8,360 nucleotides of DNA, taken from contig HF993199.1 in assembly GCA_000436795.1 (NCBI GenBank), positions 1-8,360 of the forward strand, read 5' to 3'. The stretch comes from Bacteroides sp. CAG:1076. Its GTDB lineage: Bacteria; Bacteroidota; Bacteroidia; Bacteroidales; Bacteroidaceae. The notes below the pieces were generated by a model, which did not search any database, had not been told where the DNA came from, and saw nothing but the letters and a program-made list of their open reading frames with translations. This document shows positions 1-6,652 of this stretch, piece after piece. The first letter of the stretch is position 1. The number at the start of each line of letters is the position of its first letter. Both the position numbers and the translations under genes were made by a program.

Positions 1-351
1 CTGGTTAAGAAGATGAAGATGACTGGTGCTAAGGCTTACTTGGTTAACACTGGTTGGAACGGAACTGGCAAACGTATTTCTATCCGTGATACTCGTGGTA
101 TCATCGACGCTATCCTGGATGGTTCTATCGAAAAAGCTCCTACTAAGACTATTCCTTACTTCGACTTCGTTGTTCCGACTGAATTGCCGGGTGTTGATCC
201 GAAGATCTTGGATCCGCGTGACACTTACGATTGCGCTTGCAAGTGGGAAGAAAAAGCTAAAGACTTGGCTGCTCGCTTCATCAAGAACTTCGCTAAGTTC
301 ACAGGTAACGAAGCTGGTAAAGCTTTGGTTGCTGCTGGTCCGAAATTGTAA
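1..351 (+). CDS. pckA: Phosphoenolpyruvate carboxykinase (ATP), C-terminal part
   Basis: This is the 3' end of pckA, cut by the window edge; the reading frame is open from base 1 and gives 116 residues before TAA. The enzyme interconverts oxaloacetate plus ATP with PEP, CO2 and ADP in the cytosol. In Bacteroides it is known to run mainly toward oxaloacetate, feeding succinate and propionate fermentation. Recognition rests on the conserved C-terminal run: [20 protein letters not shown] near the start, then [18 protein letters not shown], and the terminal LVAAGPKL, which matches the end of the E. coli enzyme closely. The arginine and threonine in the IRDTR segment belong to the nucleotide-binding region. 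The whole protein is usually about 535-540 residues, so roughly the last fifth is here. The ATG at 13 is internal, not a start. Codon use is strongly biased (ggt, gct, act, aag), as expected for a highly expressed gene. Confidence 0.97.
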   Translation: MVKKMKMTGAKAYLVNTGWNGTGKRISIRDTRGIIDAILDGSIEKAPTKTIPYFDFVVPTELPGVDPKILDPRDTYDCACKWEEKAKDLAARFIKNFAKFTGNEAGKALVAAGPKL

Positions 352-381
352 TCAGAACTTAACATTACAAGATAATCAGCG

Positions 382-418
382 TAAGAGGGTACTCGAAAGA
401 GTATCCTCTTATTTTTTT
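382..418 (+). terminator. Intrinsic terminator of pckA
   Basis: The arms at 382-394 and 399-411 pair over 13 positions, with one G-U pair, around a GAAA tetraloop (395-398). Seven T residues follow at 412-418. It begins 31 bases after the pckA stop and is a textbook rho-independent terminator on the plus strand. Confidence 0.93.
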
Positions 419-586
419 GTTTTTAGCCTGATGATTGTTGCTGATTTTCTTGAGAAAAAATATTGTAATAGCAGGAAAAGAATTATTTTTATGCGGACTT
501 TAAACGGATGTCTTCAGTAATTTTAGAACTGTTCGTTGGAAAGTTTATAGACGAAACGTTATTGATTGAATAAAAGAATAATGCTT

Positions 587-1237
587 ATGAAAAACTTGAA
601 ACAAGCAGCTTTGGCTGTATTATTGTTGCCTTTGATGGCTTGTGGCGGCGGAGCACAGCAGCAACAGGCTCCGGCAGAAGCTCCGGCACAGGATAGTGTA
701 AAGAATCAGGTAGTGGAAACAATTATGACACGCCGCAGTATCCGCCAGTATAAGCCGCAGGCGGTAGAACGGGAAAAGATGCAGACCATTGTGGAATGCG
801 GTATCAATGCTCCTAACTCTATGAACCGTCAGGCGTGGGAAGTGCGCGTGGTAGATAATGCTGATTATATCAATGGAGTGACAGAACTGTATAAGAAAGC
901 CAACCCGAAGGCTGCCGAGGACCCGACTTTCAAGAATATGTTCCGCAATGCGCCTACAGTGGTGTTTATCGGTCGTGATACTCAGTCGGAAAGTTCTCCT
1001 TTCGATTGCGGACTGCTGGCCGAGAATATGATGATTTCTGCTTGGTCTATGGGTATTGGCAGTTGCTGTCTGGGCACTCCGGCACGCTTTATGAGAAGTC
1101 CTGAGGCCGCCGAATACTTGCAGAAGCTGGGATTCAGCGAAGGATATGAACTGTTATATTGTATCGGCTTTGGCTATCCGGATGAAACTCCTGCTGCAAA
1201 GCCGCGTGACGCAGCAAAAGTAAAGTTTGTAGAATAA
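587..1237 (+). CDS. Nitroreductase-family putative lipoprotein
   Basis: This 216-residue protein has a lipoprotein signal followed by an FMN-dependent nitroreductase domain. Residues 1-19 form a type II signal peptide with lipobox LMAC (Cys19). A Gly/Gln/Ala/Pro-rich linker covers about 20-37. The nitroreductase fold runs from about 40 to 205: TRRSIRQYKP (48-57) is the usual FMN-phosphate-binding start, NAPNSMNRQAWE (74-85) the next flavin-contacting loop, MGIGSCCLG (155-163) the glycine-rich segment, and GFGYPDE (194-200) the C-terminal strand. Members reduce nitro groups, quinones or enones with NAD(P)H; the substrate here is unknown. The frame extends upstream to a TTG at 566, and ATG 581 is also possible. 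ATG 587 is preferred because it puts the basic MKNLK segment directly before the hydrophobic core. There is no acidic surface-export motif after Cys19, so a periplasm-facing anchor is more likely than the cell surface. I see no convincing promoter between 420 and 586 and no Shine-Dalgarno sequence. Confidence 0.85.
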   Translation: MKNLKQAALAVLLLPLMACGGGAQQQQAPAEAPAQDSVKNQVVETIMTRRSIRQYKPQAVEREKMQTIVECGINAPNSMNRQAWEVRVVDNADYINGVTELYKKANPKAAEDPTFKNMFRNAPTVVFIGRDTQSESSPFDCGLLAENMMISAWSMGIGSCCLGTPARFMRSPEAAEYLQKLGFSEGYELLYCIGFGYPDETPAAKPRDAAKVKFVE

Positions 1238-1248
1238 TATCTGGTATT

Positions 1249-1310
1249 AAAAAAATAAGGACTCATCGTCAGAACGAATTGTTATCAAACGGTCTGACGA
1301 TGAGTCCTTT
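1249..1310. terminator. Long perfect hairpin terminator between convergent genes
   Basis: The arms 1257-1273 and 1293-1309 are exactly complementary over 17 bases, with a 19-base loop. On the minus strand the hairpin is followed by a run of seven T (the A run at 1249-1255), making a strong terminator for the sulfatase-fold gene ending at 1347. On the plus strand only TTTATTA follows, so termination of the nitroreductase transcript is probably weaker but still plausible. It fills most of the 109-base gap between the two convergent genes. Confidence 0.9.
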
Positions 1311-1346
1311 ATTACTGTATATAAAGATTGTTTCTTCTATAGCTCG

Positions 1347-3164
1347 TTATCTTGCACCCAAGTCATCGTAAGAACTTTGCAGGATGGCTTTGCCCCGTAA
1401 GATACGATTCTCGTTAGGAGAGGGAGTTTCCTGTACCGGCCGGTCTGCGTTGAGGTCCATGAGTGTAACTCCGGTACTGTCGGCAAAGGCAAAACCTCCT
1501 CCAAATGTCCAGTAAGCAAACGGATAAGTATATTCGCTGCCCAATATATTCCGGCTGAAATTGAATTCGCTGTGATCGATATCCAGTTGGGCAAGCAGAG
1601 TAGCTGCCAGGTCACTCTGATTCATGAGCTGTTCGATGACCATAGGTTGCTTGACAGCTCCTCCCAGCCAGAGCATCGGTATGTGATGGATACGCGCGTC
1701 ATGTCCGTTGCCCTCGGCAGGATAGTAGAATCCATGATCAGGCAGACATATAATAAGCAGATTATTCCATATTGGCGTTTTGCGGATACGTTCTACGAAC
1801 TCACCCAGGCAATGGTCTGTAAATGCAAAAGCATTGGGCTGCTTTTCTTTCAGCTGGTGATAGGGGACTTCGAAAGGTTCATGGCTGCTCAGAGTCAGAA
1901 AGGCGGTATGCCAGGGGGAGTCTTTCCGGTCCTTCAGCATCTGGTAGAGGTGATCGAAGGTAATATCATCGTTCACTCCCCACGCGTTCTGGTGCTGGCT
2001 CATGGGGAAATCGGTATCGGCAGTAAGTTTTTGATAACCACTTTCCAGCAGATAACTTTTCATATTGGTGAAATTAATGTCACCTCCATACAGGAAGTCG
2101 GTACGATAGCCTTCTTTTACCAGTTTTCCGGCGATAGAAGGCAAAGTACGGCTCTTGGCTGGTATCTTCATTACCGAAAGGTCTGGAAAGCTCTGGTAGC
2201 CGCTAAAGGTACAGATTGTACCTCTGTCGGTACGAAAGCTGTTGGCATAGCAGTTGGTAAACCAGATACCTTCTTTGGACAGACGGTCGATGTTCGGGCT
2301 GGCACCTTTTACACCTCCCAGCGATTCTACCATGGTAGCCCCGAACCCTTCCATCAGGATAATCAGAATATCCGGCCGTTTGGTGTTGAGCAGTTCTACG
2401 GTATTTTTCCCTTCGGTGGGATATAAGTCATCGAATAATTCTTTCCGATGCGTTTCATCGAAGAAATTGAACTGCTCGGCGTAGTTCTTAGTCTTTCCGG
2501 CTGAGGCTATCAGACTGAAAGCCGGATTGACAGCAGAATGGTTCAGAAACTCGTCGTTGCAGAAATATACTTGTCCGATATTTGATGTCGACTCACTTAC
2601 TCCACCTCGGATGATGATAAACAGTACTCCTCCCAGCAGTAAGGTAGCGATACTTCCTGCTATTCTTTGCTGTGCGGGTGGCAGGTGTCGGGGGGTAACC
2701 TTGTATAATATCCATGTGAGAAAGCCCGAAAGCAACAGGATAATAAGTACTCTCAGCAAGATGAATCCGGTAGAAACGCTTGCCATGGCGTTTTTGGGGG
2801 AGTCCAGATATAAGAAAATGGAAGCATCGAGCTTGAAGTTCCAGAATGGGTAAAGGCACATGTCACCAACAAAGATAAGTGATACCAGCAGGCAGATTAC
2901 GGCGTAGTATCCGGTAAGTATGCTCCGCAACGGAAATTTCTTAAACCAGATGCTGATGAGTACCGCGAGCCATGGAAGAGCTGTAAGGTAACCTGTGGTT
3001 GCGGCATCAAGACTCATTCCATGTAGTATGACCTGCAGGTAGCCGATAAACGGAACTGCTCTTCCGGGTGCATCGTTGTAAAGCATGAAGCATGGCTTTT
3101 GCAGCATGAAGAACAGTAACATGATAACGAAAAACAGTGCCAGATAGGCGATTCTTTTTTTCAT
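1347..3164 (-). CDS. LTA synthase-like membrane sulfatase-fold transferase
   Basis: This 605-residue inner-membrane protein resembles the LtaS/OpgB phosphoglycerol transferase family. The N-terminal half has about five hydrophobic segments (about 4-22, 56-74, 82-101, 130-154, 167-186), followed by a linker and an alkaline-phosphatase/sulfatase-fold domain from about 263 facing the periplasm. Expected active-site residues are visible: Glu272 in MEGFGA (metal ligand), Thr316 in RTDRGT (the nucleophile position), His428 in LSSHEPF, and Asp476-His477 in LPDHG. Relatives move phosphoglycerol or phosphoethanolamine from phospholipid to an envelope polymer or glycan; the acceptor here is unknown. 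The length is typical. The frame opens further upstream at 3200, but that ATG overlaps the predicted -7 element and lies before the predicted transcript start. ATG 3164 (MKKRIAY, then a membrane segment) is therefore the better choice. It is downstream of the AraC gene on the same strand but appears to have its own promoter and terminator. Confidence 0.88.
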   Translation of the reverse strand: MKKRIAYLALFFVIMLLFFMLQKPCFMLYNDAPGRAVPFIGYLQVILHGMSLDAATTGYLTALPWLAVLISIWFKKFPLRSILTGYYAVICLLVSLIFVGDMCLYPFWNFKLDASIFLYLDSPKNAMASVSTGFILLRVLIILLLSGFLTWILYKVTPRHLPPAQQRIAGSIATLLLGGVLFIIIRGGVSESTSNIGQVYFCNDEFLNHSAVNPAFSLIASAGKTKNYAEQFNFFDETHRKELFDDLYPTEGKNTVELLNTKRPDILIILMEGFGATMVESLGGVKGASPNIDRLSKEGIWFTNCYANSFRTDRGTICTFSGYQSFPDLSVMKIPAKSRTLPSIAGKLVKEGYRTDFLYGGDINFTNMKSYLLESGYQKLTADTDFPMSQHQNAWGVNDDITFDHLYQMLKDRKDSPWHTAFLTLSSHEPFEVPYHQLKEKQPNAFAFTDHCLGEFVERIRKTPIWNNLLIICLPDHGFYYPAEGNGHDARIHHIPMLWLGGAVKQPMVIEQLMNQSDLAATLLAQLDIDHSEFNFSRNILGSEYTYPFAYWTFGGGFAFADSTGVTLMDLNADRPVQETPSPNENRILRGKAILQSSYDDLGAR

Positions 3165-3189
3165 ATATTTCTGAGTAAGTTTAATGAAG

Positions 3190-3220
3190 CAAAGATACAT
3201 ATTTTTGGCTTGCCGACTAA
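3190..3220 (-). promoter_or_regulatory. Bacteroides-type promoter of the LTA synthase-like gene
   Basis: Read on the minus strand, TATCTTTG (3197-3190) matches the Bacteroides -7 consensus TAnnTTTG exactly. TTAG (3220-3217), 19 bases upstream, is one mismatch from the -33 TTTG. Transcription would start near 3185, about 20 bases before ATG 3164. A short inverted repeat (GGCTT 3207-3211, AAGCC 3219-3223) lies in the spacer and may be chance. Confidence 0.75.
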
Positions 3221-3265
3221 GCCTTCTTCAGATTTGTACCCCGGCTTTTCACTATATTTGTTTTT

Positions 3266-4069
3266 TCAGACCCCTGTGATATATGCTTTGGGCGACTTAC
3301 CTGTGATTTGTTTGAATACTCTGTTGAAATTATTGGGTGTATTGAAACCTACTTTATAGGCAATTTCCTGTACCGTGTATTCTCCGTCGGTCAGCAGTTC
3401 GATGGCACGTGTAATGCGAAGGTGGTTTACATAGCTGCTGAAGTGGATGCCCGATGTATGAAACAGCCTGCTCAAGTTACGTACTGACAGGTTATATTGT
3501 GAAGCAATCTGTTCCATATTCAATTCTTCATGCATGTGATCCATGATATAGTCCAGTATAGGATGAAGCCGGGAGTCGTTGGGTATGACAAGCGTTTTCA
3601 GCAATACATCTGCTCCGGGCGTCATTTGTGGAAGCAGGCTGAAGAAGCTCAGTGCAAAATTATATAGATCACTCTGTTCGCTACGAGTAATCAGTTTTCC
3701 TTTTGAGGCAATAAACTTCAGGTTCTCTGCGATAATGGTATTGGTACTGTATATTGAAAAACGACTTTTGCAGTCGTCGGGTGTTACATTCAAACTTATG
3801 TAGAAGATGATGAGTGAAACTTGTCGGCTGTTGCTGGATAGCTTATGGCTGGCGTTTTCTGGAATCCATGCAATGTGTTTTTCGGGAACGAAATAGTTGG
3901 CGCCTTCAGTTTCCACATGCAGCGTGCCAGATAAAGTGTAGATAATCTGGAATTTTTTATGGGCGTGCTCCAGCAGGTTGATTTCTTCCCATCCGGTTCT
4001 TTTGATGAGAATATCATCTTGTGTGGAACGTTTGATCAACGAGATGTATTCCTGCTGCTCTGTATTCAT
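3266..4069 (-). CDS. AraC-family transcriptional regulator with N-terminal cupin domain
   Basis: This 267-residue cytoplasmic DNA-binding protein has two parts. Residues about 30-95 form a cupin-like sensing domain, with HAHKKFQIIYTLSGTLHVET followed by a FVPEKHIAWIPENASHKL stretch, the pattern of AraC N-terminal barrels. Residues about 168-265 hold the paired helix-turn-helix domain. The first helix-turn-helix lies around LNMEQIASQYNLSVRNLSRL (183-202). The second lies around TVQEIAYKVGFNTPNNFNRV (232-251), followed by the family signature FKQITGKSPKAY (252-263). The gene is divergent from the TolC-adaptor-transporter operon with 198 bases between the start codons, so it is the likely regulator of that operon. 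That link is inferred from position; the ligand is unknown and may be a pump substrate. It ends 101 bases before the start of the LTA synthase-like gene, and I see no clear terminator in that gap, so some read-through is possible. Confidence 0.9.
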   Translation of the reverse strand: MNTEQQEYISLIKRSTQDDILIKRTGWEEINLLEHAHKKFQIIYTLSGTLHVETEGANYFVPEKHIAWIPENASHKLSSNSRQVSLIIFYISLNVTPDDCKSRFSIYSTNTIIAENLKFIASKGKLITRSEQSDLYNFALSFFSLLPQMTPGADVLLKTLVIPNDSRLHPILDYIMDHMHEELNMEQIASQYNLSVRNLSRLFHTSGIHFSSYVNHLRITRAIELLTDGEYTVQEIAYKVGFNTPNNFNRVFKQITGKSPKAYITGV

Positions 4070-4123
4070 GGTTTACTTTTGGCGTATATTGGTAATATTG
4101 TTGCGTAATGTGCAAATTCGGAG

Positions 4124-4154
4124 CAAAAATAAAAGCTTAATTTTGCATGACAAA
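4124..4154 (-). promoter_or_regulatory. Bacteroides-type promoter of the AraC gene
   Basis: On the minus strand, TATTTTTG (4131-4124) matches the -7 consensus TAnnTTTG fully, and TTTG (4154-4151) matches the -33 element, with 19 bases between them. Transcription would begin near 4119, giving a leader of about 50 bases before ATG 4069. Both elements and the spacing fit, making this the best promoter match in the window. Confidence 0.78.
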
Positions 4155-4171
4155 AAATATAGGTAAGTTTT
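4142..4171 (+). promoter_or_regulatory. Candidate promoter of the efflux operon
   Basis: On the plus strand, TTTG (4142-4145) matches the -33 element. TAAGTTTT (4164-4171), 18 bases on, matches the -7 consensus TAnnTTTG except in its last base. Transcription would start around 4176-4180, leaving a leader of about 90 bases. The imperfect -7 suggests a weak basal promoter that may need an activator. Its upstream half interleaves with the -33 part of the divergent AraC promoter. Confidence 0.45.
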
Positions 4172-4178
4172 TAGGATT

Positions 4179-4198
4179 AAGAGAATAGTGTTTCTCTT
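4179..4198. repeat. Perfect inverted repeat at predicted efflux transcript start
   Basis: AAGAGAA (4179-4185) and TTCTCTT (4192-4198) are exact reverse complements separated by six bases (TAGTGT). It sits just downstream of the candidate efflux promoter and 69 bases before the TolC-type gene. It could be an operator for a dimeric regulator or a small hairpin at the mRNA 5' end; no T run follows, so it is not an intrinsic terminator. Confidence 0.6.
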
Positions 4199-4267
4199 GT
4201 CGTGGACCAGATGCAGGAATGAGAATTTATTAATCTGGCATCAGTTGCATAAAGGCTAAACAAGTAT

Positions 4268-5575
4268 ATGATAAAAAAGGTATTATTAGTTAGTGTTGTT
4301 TTTTTAGGTTTATTGGGGAGTGTGTCAGCCCAGACTCGTTTATTGACAGTCGATGAAATGTTTCAACTGGCCGATCAGCACAACAAGAGCATTCGGTTGT
4401 ACGATTTGGCAGTATCTGAAGCGGAACAGGCAGTAAAAGTAGCTTGCAACGATCGCTTGCCGTCTATTCAGGCGCAGATGGATTTTAAGTACATCGGCGA
4501 TGGAGTGATGACCGACAGAGATTTTTCCGATGCTGTACATGCTGATATGCCTCATTTCGGCAATTCTTTTGTCGTAAAGGCAAGTCAGGTGGTTTATGCC
4601 GGAGGAGCGATAACGAAAGGGATCGAACGGAGTAAGTTGCAGCAACGGCAGGCAGAACTGGAATATGCAGGAAATCGTCAGGACATCCGTTTCCTTCTGG
4701 CAGGATATTACCTGGATCTTTTCCAGTTGAACAATCAGAAACGTGTGTATGAAAGTAATATTTCACAAACTCGTTTGCTGGTAAAGGATATGAGAGCATC
4801 TTATCGTCAGGGAACAGCATTGAAAAGCGATATTACTCGTTACGAGCTTCAGCTTCAAAGCCTGGAACTTTCATTGACTTCCGTTAAGGACAAGATTGAT
4901 GTGCTGAGTCATAAGTTGGCAACGGCTATCGGTCTGGAGCCTGGTGTACTGATTCTCCCCGATACAACCGAATTGTTCAAAATCAATGTCGAACACCGGG
5001 AAGAAGCCGATTGGTTGCAGGAAATCCCTCACACACCTTCTCTCAAGCTGGCAGATGTGAAAATCAGTCAGGAAAAGAATAAGCTGGAACTGATACGTGC
5101 CGAGCGAAGACCGAAGATCAGTCTGGTTGCAGCAAACGATTTTAGCGGTCCTATTCTGGTAGAAGTACCTCCATTGAACAATAATTTTACCTACTGGTAT
5201 GCCGGTGTAGGTATTTCGTATAATATCGATGCCTTATTCAAAAGCAAGAAAAAGCTGAAGCAGGCACAGATATCTACCCGCAAGATGGAACAGGCGCGCA
5301 GACTGGCGGAAGAAGAAGCCGAAAACGATATCCATGCAGCCTACGTTAATCTGAACGAGGCATACATCCGTTTGCGTACGCAGAAAAAGAGTGTGCAGCT
5401 GGCACATGAAAACTTTAATATCGTACGTCAGCGATATGTGAACGGACTGGCACTGATAACCGACATGCTGGATGCCAGCAATACGCAGCTGGATATGGAA
5501 TTGCAGCTGGCAAACTACCAGATAGGTATTTTATACCAGTATTACTTATTGAAAAAACTAACTGGAAATCTCTGA
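4268..5575 (+). CDS. TolC-family outer membrane efflux protein
   Basis: This 435-residue protein should be the outer-membrane and periplasmic-tunnel part of the pump. Residues 1-21 are a Sec signal peptide with probable cleavage after SVSA, giving a mature N-terminus QTRLLT; there is no lipobox, so it is TolC-like rather than an OprM-type lipoprotein. Two tandem outer-membrane-efflux repeats cover about 25-220 and 255-430, rich in long heptad-bearing helices. Each repeat carries the family's helix-boundary signature: YRQGTALKSDITRYELQL (179-196) and YVNGLALITDMLDASNTQLD (390-409). The length is normal. As first gene of the operon it has a leader of about 90 bases from the predicted promoter and no clear Shine-Dalgarno sequence, with an A-rich stretch before the ATG. 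The adaptor gene follows after 29 bases. The trimeric assembly is inferred from the family. Confidence 0.93.
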   Translation: MIKKVLLVSVVFLGLLGSVSAQTRLLTVDEMFQLADQHNKSIRLYDLAVSEAEQAVKVACNDRLPSIQAQMDFKYIGDGVMTDRDFSDAVHADMPHFGNSFVVKASQVVYAGGAITKGIERSKLQQRQAELEYAGNRQDIRFLLAGYYLDLFQLNNQKRVYESNISQTRLLVKDMRASYRQGTALKSDITRYELQLQSLELSLTSVKDKIDVLSHKLATAIGLEPGVLILPDTTELFKINVEHREEADWLQEIPHTPSLKLADVKISQEKNKLELIRAERRPKISLVAANDFSGPILVEVPPLNNNFTYWYAGVGISYNIDALFKSKKKLKQAQISTRKMEQARRLAEEEAENDIHAAYVNLNEAYIRLRTQKKSVQLAHENFNIVRQRYVNGLALITDMLDASNTQLDMELQLANYQIGILYQYYLLKKLTGNL

Positions 5576-5604
5576 TAAGGCTAATAATAAATAAAGAAGA
5601 CATT

Positions 5605-6642
5605 ATGATAAAAAATAAGAAAAGAGCTATCCCGAATTTTTTTATTGCATTGGTATTGGCGGGAGGAATCAGCTGGGTAGGTGGCAAGTTTATTCATCTG
5701 GGCGATGTGGAATATACAGATAATGCACAAGTCAAACAGCATTTAAGTCCGATCAATACCCGCGTACAAGGTTTCATTAAGAAAATCTATTTCGAGGAAT
5801 ACCAGTCTGTAAAGAAGGGGGACACTCTGGTTGTGATAGAAAATACAGAATATCTGTTGAAGGTCGCTCAGGCTGAGGCCGATTATCAGAATGCACTGGC
5901 AGGAAAAAGTGCCATGCATACTACCATCAATACAACGCAAAGTAATATTTACGTTACCGAGGCTGCTATCGAAGAACAGCGTGTCCGCCTTCAGAATGCA
6001 GAAACCGATTACAAGCGTTATGCCGAACTGATGAAGGAAGAGGCTGTGACTCCCCAGCAGTTTGACCGTGTAAAGACCGATTATGCTGCTACCAAGGCCA
6101 AATACGAACAGTTGGTACGTCAGAAAGAATCGTCTGAGCTTGTCAAGCAAGAGCAGACCCAGCGTCTGGAGCAAAATGAATCGGATATTAAGTTGGCCGA
6201 GGCTGCTTTAAATCTTGCCAAGCTGAACCTGTCGTATACCGTAATATGTGCTACAGCCGATGGCGTAACCGGTCGTAAGAATATTCACGAGGGCGAACTG
6301 GTCCAGTCGGGACAAACATTGGTTACCCTGGTAGACGGTACAGAAAAATGGGTAATAGCCAATTATAAGGAAACGCAGACTACCGATATGAAGCAAGGAC
6401 AGCGGGTAGAAATGAATGTAGATGCCATTCCGGGAGTTACGTACGAAGGACGCATTGTTTCCATTTCAGATGCTACCGGTTCTTTTTATTCGTTGATACC
6501 TCAGGATAATTCGGCCGGAAACTTTGTAAAGGTAGAGCAGCGAATACCGGTCCGTATAGAATTTACCGAAAATAACAGCAAAGAGAACCTGAACCGTCTG
6601 CGTGCAGGTATGAACGTAGAGTGTTACGTAAAACTACAGTAA
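5605..6642 (+). CDS. EmrA/HlyD-type membrane fusion (adaptor) protein
   Basis: This 345-residue adaptor should bridge the inner-membrane transporter and the TolC-type channel. It has one N-terminal membrane anchor (about 11-29). The first half of the lipoyl-like domain follows (about 36-80, beginning with EYTDNAQVK). A long alpha-helical coiled-coil hairpin spans about 84-208, and the second lipoyl half lies at about 210-245 (LSYTVICATADGVTGRK, then HEGELVQSGQTLVTLVDG). The beta-barrel region carries the EmrA hallmarks WVIANYKETQ (249-258) and a 290-319 stretch with ATGSFYSLIPQDNSAGNF followed by VKVEQRIPVRI. Those hallmarks place it with adaptors of MFS drug exporters rather than RND pumps. 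Its stop codon overlaps the Shine-Dalgarno sequence of the next gene, which supports co-translation with the transporter. The exported substrate cannot be read from the sequence. Confidence 0.93.
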   Translation: MIKNKKRAIPNFFIALVLAGGISWVGGKFIHLGDVEYTDNAQVKQHLSPINTRVQGFIKKIYFEEYQSVKKGDTLVVIENTEYLLKVAQAEADYQNALAGKSAMHTTINTTQSNIYVTEAAIEEQRVRLQNAETDYKRYAELMKEEAVTPQQFDRVKTDYAATKAKYEQLVRQKESSELVKQEQTQRLEQNESDIKLAEAALNLAKLNLSYTVICATADGVTGRKNIHEGELVQSGQTLVTLVDGTEKWVIANYKETQTTDMKQGQRVEMNVDAIPGVTYEGRIVSISDATGSFYSLIPQDNSAGNFVKVEQRIPVRIEFTENNSKENLNRLRAGMNVECYVKLQ

Positions 6643-6646
6643 GGAG
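6641..6646 (+). promoter_or_regulatory. Strong Shine-Dalgarno sequence overlapping the adaptor stop codon
   Basis: AAGGAG begins inside the TAA stop of the adaptor gene and lies six bases before ATG 6653, a near-ideal ribosome-binding site. It fixes the transporter start. It stands out because the other starts in the window lack such a sequence. Confidence 0.8.
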
Positions 6647-6652
6647 AATAAT

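Noticed and set aside
26..520. Open frame of 164 codons overlapping the end of pckA and its terminator
   Set aside because: It is out of frame with the clearly conserved pckA sequence, runs through the terminator hairpin, and encodes a low-complexity Leu/Ser/Thr-rich product typical of a shadow frame.
484..525. Possible promoters of the nitroreductase gene (TATTTTTA at 484-491, TAATTTTA at 518-525)
   Set aside because: Both lack the final G of the -7 consensus and neither has a TTTG at the right distance, so they are not better than chance in AT-rich intergenic DNA.
566..586. Upstream TTG or ATG start giving a longer nitroreductase lipoprotein
   Set aside because: The extension adds seven residues before a normal lipoprotein signal and has no supporting ribosome site. 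ATG 581 cannot be fully excluded, but ATG 587 gives the cleanest signal peptide.
1572..2426. Open frame of 284 codons on the plus strand, antisense to the LTA synthase-like gene
   Set aside because: It lies entirely inside a well-supported gene with identifiable active-site motifs. Its translation shows no recognisable domain, and no promoter consensus was noticed upstream. It is best explained as a by-product of codon use on the other strand.
3165..3200. Upstream ATG at 3200 as start of the LTA synthase-like protein
   Set aside because: It overlaps the predicted -7 promoter element and lies upstream of the predicted transcript start, so it would not be in the mRNA.
4207..4238. CCAGA/TCTGG inverted repeat in the efflux leader
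   Set aside because: Only five bases pair, across a 22-base gap, which is expected by chance in a region of this length.
4340..4820. Minus-strand frames of about 100 codons inside the TolC-type gene
   Set aside because: They overlap a gene with a clear signal peptide and both family repeat signatures, and their translations show no domain features.
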